A program made the translations under genes and the position numbers. 14,662 nucleotides of DNA from Jimgerdemannia flammicorona (lineage: Eukaryota; Mucoromycota; Endogonomycetes; Endogonales; Endogonaceae): assembly GCA_003990745.1 (NCBI GenBank), contig RBNI01004096.1, forward strand, positions 1 to 14,662, written 5' to 3'. The notes beneath the pieces are model-generated. The model was not told where the DNA came from. It did not search any database and was given only the letters and a program-made list of their open reading frames with translations. Shown piece by piece: positions 1 to 6,180 of this stretch; the stretch's first letter is position 1, and each line of letters opens with the position of its first letter.

Positions 1-362
1 CCTCTTTCTGTTTCCTGCAACTTCTTGACTTCCATGATCTTTAGTTGTAGAACTGGGAAGATCAGCATCTGTGCTAGCCGATCCTTCTTCTTGACTGGGA
101 ATGGAATGGTAGGATTGTGATTCCTAGCGATGAGTAGTATTTCCCCAATATAGTCCGAATCGATGACTTCTCCTTCAATGGTGATTTCGCTTTTTGCCAG
201 ACTGCTTCTTGTCTTGAGAATTCCGACATGGTCCTTTGGAATGGTCATCTCTAGTCCAGTTGTGAGTAGAGTAGTTGTCTGGGGCTCCAGTATGGTTTCC
301 TCCACTGTGGCGATATCTATTCTGGCTGCATTTTTCGACTTATATTCTGGTAGAACTGCATC
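1..362 (-). other. dUTPase-like domain within the retrotransposon polyprotein
   Basis: dUTPase hydrolyses dUTP to dUMP and pyrophosphate, limiting uracil incorporation into DNA. Four of the five trimeric dUTPase motifs can be read in order. Motif 1-like is ARIDIATVEE. Next comes a TTGLEMTIPKDHVGIL strand matching the usual PTGxxxxIPxGxxGxI. Motif 2-like is KTRSSLA. Motif 3 is GEVIDSDYIGE, with the conserved Asp and Tyr. Motif 4 is DRLAQMLI. Motif 5 (Gly-rich C-terminal arm) is not seen before the edge: the residues after motif 4 (FPVLQLKIMEVKKLQETE) do not show it. The domain sits after the protease and before the expected reverse transcriptase. There are no stops within it. dUTPase is known in some retroviruses and, as I recall, in a few fungal Metaviridae, but it is uncommon. 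Confidence 0.85.
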
Positions 363-524
363 AGGATGGATTTTCCGAATCTTGACCTTGATCTCTTCTT
401 CATCATCACTGTCTTCTAGGAGGGCTGGTGGTTCGTCATCTTCCTCCTCTTCTTTTTTTCTTCTGGCCTGTTCTTCGAGAACCTTTCGTTTTCTTTCATA
501 GTAGATCTTCTTGATTCTACTAAT

Positions 525-581
525 GCATTGGTAGCAATCATTGACATGCTCCATACAGTACATCTTGATTCCATGGGAGCA
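525..581 (-). other. Cys/His cluster between protease and dUTPase
   Basis: The residues CSHGIKMYCMEHVNDCYQC give the spacing C-x1-H-x5-C-x2-H-x3-C-x2-C. Six possible metal ligands in 19 residues, inside a linker otherwise rich in Lys and Glu, suggest a small zinc-binding module. I do not recognise the family. Confidence 0.45.
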
Positions 582-759
582 GACTCCTTGTGGTGCATAT
601 CCTTCTGCAATCTTCTTGCACCATTCCTCCTCACTCATCCATCCGACTTTCTTCTTCTTTTTTTGCGTGGTTACCATGTAGGCTTCCTCTTGCTCACCTT
701 CTTCTTCCTCCATCTTGGGGAGCACTCCTTTGTTAACATTGATAGGGATTCGCATCTTT

Positions 760-1120
760 TGTCCTCGGTAGACAATCTGCATCTTCTGTGCATTCAGATC
801 GATTATTGCTCTGGCTTTGTGAAGCCACTGATTGCCGATGAGGATGTCATAGTTGGTTGCATTGGTTACAATCACATCAACTGGGATGGTTGCTCCTCCA
901 AACTTGATGGGAACATCTCGGATCTTTCCCAGAGGGGTGGCTCTTGTACTATCTGCTGTGACAAATACTAGCTTGGTTGCTTCTTTGATCTCCCATCCTA
1001 AGCGATCTACTGCCTTCTTACTGAGGAGACATCCTCCTGCTCCTGTGTCTATGATGGCTTCAAAGATTCTATCTTCAATTTGACAGGTTGCATAGGTAGA
1101 AGTCTTGCGGTTGTCTTCAC
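760..1120 (-). other. Retropepsin-like aspartic protease domain
   Basis: The catalytic motif AIIDTGAGGCLLS has its Asp codon at 1049-1047. It is followed about 65 residues on by YDILIGNQWLHKARAIID, the ILG-type second conserved block of gypsy proteases, and then by a strand resembling the usual QKMxIxYxGxxxxIP end. The catalytic Asp-Thr-Gly is intact. In the family it works as a dimer and cuts the gag-pol polyprotein. Confidence 0.88.
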
Positions 1121-1451
1121 TTTCTTCTCCAGAGTCTTCTTGAATATTATTGGCCTCCGTTATCTTCCAACCTTGCTCCTTGGTGGTTTCTGCAAGTCCA
1201 AATCTCATTTGCTGCCTGAATGTGGGGATTTCTGCCAGCTGGCCAAAGGTTGCATTGACTTTTTATTGGCTGAGATCCTTGAAGATATCATACTTGAAAG
1301 TCTTGGTCTTGCGAAGCTTCTTCTCCTTTTCTCCTTCACTCACTGGAGTGGTTCCTCAGATAATATCTTGGACTGCTTGCTCGAGTTCTATGTCTTGATC
1401 CATTTCTTCAGCTTGGCTTTCTGTGGTTGTTTCCATCTGCTTTTCCACTGG

Positions 1452-1478
1452 GTTCTTCTTGGGTCTTCCTGGTGATCT
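1452..1478 (-). other. AT-hook-like basic motif downstream of the zinc knuckle
   Basis: The residues read RSPGRPKKN, matching the GRP core of an AT-hook flanked by basic residues. It lies about 50 residues after the knuckle, in a charged linker before the protease. An AT-hook binds the minor groove of AT-rich DNA; here that role is inference from the motif only. Confidence 0.5.
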
Positions 1479-1640
1479 CTTGTAGGGTTCCTTGTGAACA
1501 TCCTTCTTAGTGGTCTGAGCAGGATAGGCCTCCCATTCCTTGTCTGAATCTCCAATCTCCTCGAAGGTGATGATGTTGGCTTGCTCCTTATTTCTAGTAG
1601 TAGCATTGCTTGGCTGGGCTTTGCGCTTGGTTTCACTCAT

Positions 1641-1682
1641 ACATTCATATGAGTAGTGGCCTTCTTCTCCACAGCTGTAGCA
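1641..1682 (-). other. CCHC zinc knuckle of gag nucleocapsid
   Basis: The residues read CYSCGEEGHYSYEC, an exact C-x2-C-x4-H-x4-C retroviral-type zinc knuckle. In the family it binds genomic RNA during packaging. It is preceded by a Lys-rich stretch, and all four zinc ligands are intact. Confidence 0.93.
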
Positions 1683-2443
1683 GGTACCTTTCTTCTTGTC
1701 CGAGGTGGCGGCAAACTTCTGAATTGGGTGGCGATCTCTTTCTCTGATTTCCTTTACCACATCTCCTAGGTGAGCAGTCATTTCAGCAAACTGCTTGGCA
1801 AGTTCTTCCATAGGATCGCTGTTTCTCTGTTGTTCTGTAGCTCTTAGCTGAGGTGTGTTTCGATTGATCATAGTGGTAGGGATCACACTAGTTGACTTGG
1901 GTGCTTCAATTCTAACGCCAGTAACTCTTTCCATTGTGTGGTCTTGTGGATGTCTGGCTATCCAATATTGCTGAGCATAGGTGACCTTTTGTGCCAGATC
2001 CAAGACTACTGGTGATGAGCGGATGGCCAAGGCTATTTCTGGGTAAACTCCTTTTATAAAGGTTGCTTCAGCTACTTGGTCTCAGATGGCATCAGCATAA
2101 TCCACGAGGATTATCTGATATCGGATTCTTGTGAAGAATGTGTTTGGATCCTCGCTCATTCCTTGACATGTTGTATTGAGCTGGTCCTTCAGGGCTTGCT
2201 TGATCTCGTCTGTGTAATAGGTATTTCAGAGCCAGGTCTTCTGTGCTATCAGTATAGCATCGGCATCATTTCCTGTATGGGTTGTGGCTGTGAATGCTAC
2301 TCTTGCAGGTCCTCGTAGACTGTAGGGCATGAGGGCTACTTGCTGTCCTGCAGTTAAGGTCCTAACAGCAGCATACTGCTCAAAATCATCTATGAAGGTG
2401 ACAATTGATTCATCCGAAGTGTATCCATGAAATACAGGTGGTC

Positions 2444-2743
2444 TCATGTCTATTTTGTCTGATTGTGTTGTATGAGTTCTTGTGGTAGCGGTTGTTCGTT
2501 GTTCAGCTTGAAAGTGAGGGATTCGTCTTGAATCACCAGCCAATGGGCACCAAGTTGTAATGTAGCAGATGCTTAACCTTGTAAGTACGTCAGATTTCTG
2601 TATCTTGAATTCTTGATCTTCTTTGACTCCGCGGAGTCCTCGGTATGCAGGGGTGGGTGAGTTCGAAGTGTATCTGCCCACAGGCTTACTAGTTCCTTTG
2701 CTTTTTCTTTGCTTTGAACTATTTCGATCTGAGGTTTATTCAC
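2444..2743 (-). other. Open frame upstream of gag in another reading frame
   Basis: In the frame one step off gag, about 100 codons are open apart from TAA 2575-2573 and TAG 2452-2450. Readable pieces include VNKPQIEIVQSKEKAKEL and LGAHWLVIQDESLTFKLN, which look protein-like. Its final TGA (2446-2444) overlaps the gag ATG (2447-2445) as ATGA. No ATG is present at its start, only GTG 2743-2741, and that end lies in DNA shared with the other element's LTR. It may be a frameshifted gag N-terminus, a small separate ORF, or chance. Confidence 0.35.
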
Positions 2744-3019
2744 TCTAAGATACTGGGTTATTTATACAAGTTTGCTAGCTATAAGGTGGCTAAGTAATGA
2801 GTCATTCTGCAAGTATCAGATCTTTCAACATCTGCTAGGATTCTGCTGATTGCAAATATTCTAACATCTTCTAAATCTTTGCAAACATTAAAGTTTCTGC
2901 ACTTTGTAGAATATGACTGCTATTTATAAGGTTAAACTATATAGGGAATCAGATTCAGGTACCGTGATCAAATGTCTATTCCCCCTGTTTCATATTACTA
3001 ATTTGGATCAACTGTCACA
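2700..3019 (-). repeat. Putative 5' LTR of the minus-strand gypsy element
   Basis: The minus strand around 2770-2715 carries a TATA-like block (tgtataaataacccag) followed by agagtgaataaacctcag. The plus-strand element has the same two blocks at about 5243-5280, and a second copy of the first block at about 5082. The same promoter-like box in two gypsy copies in opposite orientation marks it as LTR. Start near 3019 (TGTGACAG) and end near 2700 are estimates. I could not fix a primer binding site. Confidence 0.5.
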
Positions 3020-3021
3020 AT

Positions 3022-3381
3022 ATAGATACTTCCAAAGATGACCTAGGAGTAGTTCTAGCCCAATAAGGACTCAATTAACAGCACCATGTGATAGTCTATG
3101 CAAGTAGAGCTACCAATCAGCAGCAGATGAACTATGATAGCACCAAACTGGAATGTCTTGCAGTCATATGGGCAGTCACCCTGTTCAAGCATTACCTCAT
3201 CAGAAAAAGGTTCACCCTGATCACAGACCATGCAGCCCTCAAATGGTTATTTAACCACAAGAAATCTATCAGAATTCTAGCTCGATGGATCCATATTCTT
3301 CAGGATTACAAAATTACTATCATCCACAAAGTAGGGAAAGCTCACAACAATGTTGATATACTTTCCCACCAGCCTCAATGA
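3022..3381 (+). pseudogene. Gypsy-type RNase H domain remnant
   Basis: In the family, RNase H degrades the RNA strand of the RNA/DNA hybrid in reverse transcription. The four acidic positions can be read: DTSKDDLGVVLAQ (first Asp), TKLECLAVIWAV (Glu), TLITDHAALKWLF (second Asp) and HNNVDILSHQPQ (final Asp, normally ADxLSR). Stops TAA 3066-3064 and TAA 3078-3076 sit where Gln (CAA) would fit. Open sequence from 3088 ends at TGA 3379-3381, after which the frame changes for integrase. The protein upstream (reverse transcriptase) is absent. Confidence 0.88.
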
Positions 3382-3401
3382 ACTAGAAGAAGGGTGTCCC
3401 A

Positions 3402-4442
3402 AGGAACTACACTCTAAAGGAAGCTCCTCAGACCATCAAGGTACAAGAAGATCTCATCCAAAAAGAACATCAGAAAGCCCACCAAGGACAGACAAGTACA
3501 GAAGACAAGATTCAAGAACAATATCAACATTGGCCCCACCTCAGAGTACAAGTCCGAGACATCATTTAGAAATGTGACACCTGCCAGAAGTACTAAGGAA
3601 GGAAGAACTATCAAGCACTACTACAACCAATCGCACCATCAGACAACATCTTTCAGAGATGGGGAATAGATATAATTGGACCTCTACCAGTTACATCAAG
3701 AAGAAATAAATACATTCTTATATTTGTGGAACATCTGATCAAGTGGCCTAAGGCTTTCCCAATAGAAATCATGGATGCCCTAATCATTGTAGGTCTTCTC
3801 CATAGACTTACACTCAGATATAGATCCCCAGAAGAACTTATCTCTGACCAAGGCACAGAATTCGTCAATAATATAATCATAAGTTATGCTCGAATTCACA
3901 AGATACATCTCAAACAGACCACATCATACTACCCCCAGACCAATGGCATGACAGAAAGAATGAACCAGACTATCAAAAAAGGACTTGTCTGAGTCAATTC
4001 TACCAATTGCAACCTCTGCTTATCTGAGATCCTATGGGAAATTCAGAACACCCCTGCTGCATCAACCAAACAAAAGCTCTTTGAAATGATGTTTGCCAAG
4101 AAAACCAGAACTACTGACCATAAGAACCTTGGAAAGCTTCTTGAAAAAGGAGATCAGCTGTGAAATGAAGCCTGAATTCGGATTATCAAGGCCCAGAAAA
4201 GACAAAAGAAGTATTATAACCAGAAACAGAAGGATCAGAAGATCAAGATTGGTGATCAAGTCCTAGTTTGGAGAAGTATAATAGAAACAAACTTTGCTGC
4301 TAAACTGGAATTGAAATAAGAAGGACTATACCTTGTACACAACATTAAAGGAACCAGCATCTATATAAGAAGAATGAATGGACCTGTCTTGAGAACTTCA
4401 GTCCACATCAATCGCCTCAAGATATACCTGCACAAATCATAA
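3402..4442 (+). pseudogene. Gypsy-type integrase, intact catalytic triad but six in-frame stops
   Basis: Integrase inserts the cDNA copy into the host chromosome. One frame runs the whole length. The N-terminal HHCC zinc finger has His 3468 and 3480 and Cys 3573 and 3582 (KCDTC). The catalytic core has GIDIIGPL (Asp 3669), ISDQGTEF (Asp 3846) and NGMTERMNQTIK (Glu 3954); the last two are 35 residues apart, the canonical D-35-E. The C-terminal part has GDQVLVWRS and a GPY/F-like module (EGLY) ending HINRLKIYLHKS. No chromodomain follows. Stops are TAG 3567, TAA 3594, TGA 3990, TGA 4161, TGA 4173 and TAA 4317, with no indels. All three catalytic residues survive, so decay looks recent relative to insertion, but this copy cannot make a full enzyme. 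Confidence 0.92.
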
Positions 4443-4458
4443 CTCAGAGGATAGATCA

Positions 4459-4945
4459 ATGCCTCTAGACCCTCATCCTCAGCTCTTTCCAAGCTCTGCC
4501 AATTCCCCTACCCCAGTTTTGTCAACTTGAAGGAACTCCCATACAATTGATCCAGAAGCATCAAGAGAACCTTGCCATTGCCCAGAGGTTACTTCAGATC
4601 CACCATCTACAAGCCTTCTACAATATTGAACAGCTATTGACAGAACAACCTTATATAAGGAGTCTAGCCAGAATTACTCTCAGAGAAGCTAGAACTGCCA
4701 AATAAATCTACACCCTATAAAATTGAAATGTTGGAGCCCTGGTGCAGTCTCACTTCTATCTCAATGATATTCATCAAATGAATGAGACCACCTTTCAGAG
4801 TATTCTTCAACAAGTGGACATCCTGTTTCCCGAAGAACAAGAAGAAGATCCAGAGTTAGAATGGAGTGACTCTGGTACAGACAATGAAGATGATGGAATG
4901 GGCATAGATACAGAAGCAGCTTATGCTTACTGGGATGATGACTGA
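4459..4945 (+). pseudogene. Extra ORF between integrase and 3' LTR, function unknown
   Basis: After the integrase stop a new coding-like frame follows. ATG 4459 opens a Pro-rich start (MPLDPHPQLFPSSANSPTP). Near 4510 the signal moves to the next frame (PLPQFCQLEGTPIQLIQK) and continues to TGA 4943-4945. It passes QENLAIAQRLLQIHHLQAF, TAA 4703, TAA 4718 and TGA 4724, then SHFYLNDIHQMNETTFQSIL and a strongly acidic tail (EEQEEDPELEWSD to YAYWDDD). The three stops can each come from CAA or CGA by one transition. The middle is helical and Gln/Leu rich, the end acidic. No signal peptide or membrane segment is seen, so it does not look like an envelope protein. I do not recognise it. Confidence 0.55.
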
Positions 4946-4974
4946 AGAACAGTCTGGGACAGACTATCCTTCAG

Positions 4975-5300
4975 TAGGAGCTGATATGACAAACCACAAA
5001 ATATAGTAATCTCGAAATCCAACCAAGTGATATGAATATTAGCATAGTATAGTAACCAGCAACCATTACTGCAGAAAATGTATAAATAACCCAGATAGCT
5101 AAAGAAAGAAAAAACCCTGACAGTAGCTGTCACTCTAACAGTGGCCATTATTCTGACAGTGGCCATCACCCTGACAGTGAATATCACCCCATAAATAGCA
5201 TTCTATAGTTAACTAGATAGCAACCAAGATAGCAATCACAATGTATAAAATACCCCAGAGACAAGAGTGAATAAATCTCAGTTCCAAAATACAAAGTAAA
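4975..5300 (+). repeat. LTR-type sequence of the plus-strand element, with duplicated TATA block
   Basis: Two copies of a TATA-like block occur at about 5082-5097 (tgtataaataacccag) and 5243-5258 (tgtataaaataccccag). The second is followed by agagtgaataaatctcag, which the minus element also has after its own TATA block. This identifies promoter/R-region DNA of an LTR. The stretch starts shortly after the ORF stop at 4945. The right end is not resolved; up to 6180 the DNA is non-coding and rich in short direct repeats. Confidence 0.5.
5117..5188 (+). repeat. Four tandem 18-bp units in the LTR
   Basis: The units are 5117-5134, 5135-5152, 5153-5170 and 5171-5188. Each begins CTGACAGT or CTAACAGT, and units 2 and 3 share GGCCAT. 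Several differences between units are transitions. Placed between two TATA blocks, they resemble the promoter-region repeats of many LTRs, but a regulatory role is inferred. Confidence 0.85.
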
Positions 5301-5564
5301 AGACAAGTCTGCCTACTATACTTCGAGAGATACACCTGCCAAAAGCTACTTGATCCTAAAGGAATTAGATTACAACACTTAGGAGAAACACCTGTTCTAT
5401 AGCCACTACTAGGAGATTGTGAGCTTTGCCCCTTTCCCACTCAGGTCCACTTTTCGATACAAAGAACAAGTCCATTTTCAAGAGAAGTCTGCTATGTTTT
5501 GGTTCACTTGCCAGATAAGCCTGAAGATTTGCTACCTAAGTTCAAGAAAGAACTTCATCACTGT

Positions 5565-5636
5565 TTCCCAGTTGAAGCCACTGATTCAGAAAGGATCTGT
5601 GCCATAGTATTCCTAGTTAAAGCCACTGATTTAGAA
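5565..5636 (+). repeat. 27-bp direct repeat pair differing only by CpA/TpG-to-TpA transitions
   Basis: Copies at 5565-5591 and 5610-5636 are 45 bp apart and differ at three positions: CCA/CTA, TTG/TTA and TCA/TTA. Each change turns CpA or TpG into TpA. The surrounding frame (5499-5693) is open with residues VEATDSE and VKATDLE in the two copies, but no wider protein is recognised. Confidence 0.8.
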
Positions 5637-5868
5637 GAATCCACACCATCTGAGTATTATTCCCAGAGAGTCCAAGTTATCTGTGACATCTGAGTTATTT
5701 GTTATTCCCAGTGAGCATGAGAAGAATCTGCCACCAGTATAATTCCCAGTAAGAAGAACCCACACAGTCTTCTATTTCCAAACCACCACTTTTGGAAAAT
5801 CCACACCAAATCAAGTTATCTACCAAGATTATCAGACTGCATCGCATAAGGAGAACTGCCAAATTGCC

Positions 5869-5940
5869 AGACCATCATGCATAAGGAAGATCATCATGCT
5901 ATACAGAGACCATCATGCCACACAAAAGATCATCATGCCA
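5869..5940 (+). repeat. Four imperfect 19-20 bp tandem units
   Basis: The core AYCATCATGC begins at 5871, 5890, 5909 and 5929. The variable base alternates C, T, C, T. It lies in the non-coding tail of the plus element. Between about 5300 and 6180 I see no other gene. Confidence 0.75.
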
Positions 5941-6180
5941 GAAATTGCATACTTTTGGAGATTACCTCACTACATAAAATTGTAGCATTCCCAGTTGATC
6001 TAAGAAGAAAACCTATTCACATACACAAATCACCGCTACACCCAAGAACCTGTCCCAAAAAGGAAACCACTTGCACAGTATCCAGATCTTGACTATTATA
6101 CCACTAAACACCAAGAACATTTTGTTGTTTTTAACAAAGTAACTTGGGGCTCAAGCCAAACTACATCAACCCCCAACCTT

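Larger units (their letters stand above)
1..2447 (-). pseudogene. gag-protease-dUTPase polyprotein, broken by four in-frame stops, 3' truncated by the window edge
   Basis: A single minus-strand frame runs from ATG 2447-2445 (MRPPVFHGYTSDES) to base 1, over 800 codons. Order: gag capsid-like region (about 2447-1700), CCHC zinc knuckle (1682-1641), basic AT-hook-like linker (1478-1452), acidic tail, aspartic protease (about 1120-760), Lys/Glu-rich linker, Cys/His cluster (581-525), and a dUTPase-like domain (about 362-1). In-frame stops are TGA 2228-2226, TGA 2084-2082, TGA 1358-1356 and TAA 1265-1263. All four are one C-to-T step from CGA or CAA, fitting cytosine deamination. The frame resumes without a shift after each stop. 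The frame also stays open upstream of 2447 to 2735, so the true start is uncertain. In this family the polyprotein would be cut by its own protease. Confidence 0.8.
1..3019 (-). mobile_element. 5' half of a Ty3/gypsy LTR retrotransposon, continuing past the left edge
   Basis: Read on the minus strand, the order is LTR-like DNA (about 3019-2700), a short open frame, gag, protease and dUTPase. Reverse transcriptase, RNase H and integrase would lie beyond base 1. Gag and protease are of the fungal gypsy (Metaviridae) type: a capsid-like segment, a CCHC knuckle, then an IDTGAG protease with a YDILIGNQWL flap-side motif. From 2447 to base 1 there are no frameshifts, only four in-frame stops, so the copy is old but decays by point transitions rather than indels. 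The outer boundary near 3019 is inferred: a TGTGACAG-type LTR start abuts plus-strand RNase H coding sequence of another element. Confidence 0.85.
3022..6180 (+). mobile_element. 3' half of a second Ty3/gypsy retrotransposon, 5' truncated
   Basis: The plus strand reads RNase H, integrase with zinc finger and DDE core, an extra ORF, then LTR-like non-coding DNA with tandem repeats. Reverse transcriptase proper is missing: the coding signal starts at the RNase H first strand, directly against the LTR-like start of the minus element. The coding part has one frameshift (about 3370-3410) and many TAA/TAG/TGA stops. The right boundary is uncertain; the fossil gene's reading frame begins to make sense at about 6181, which puts the junction close to there. 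Confidence 0.8.

Noticed and set aside
163..971. Plus-strand open frames rich in Ser, Leu and Phe
   Set aside because: They are antisense shadows of the Lys/Glu-rich retrotransposon polyprotein, which has clear protease and dUTPase motifs on the minus strand.
2655..2690. Primer binding site (tggg... followed by a tRNA T-loop-like ttcgaa)
   Set aside because: Spacing between the T-loop-like motif and the end does not fit a tRNA 3' end, so the match is probably chance.
5499..5693. 64-codon plus-strand open frame in the LTR-like region
   Set aside because: It contains the 45-bp-spaced repeat and no recognisable domain; no upstream or downstream coding continuation.
5117..5940. CRISPR-like array
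   Set aside because: Units are 18-20 bp and directly adjacent with no spacers, so these are minisatellite-type tandem repeats.
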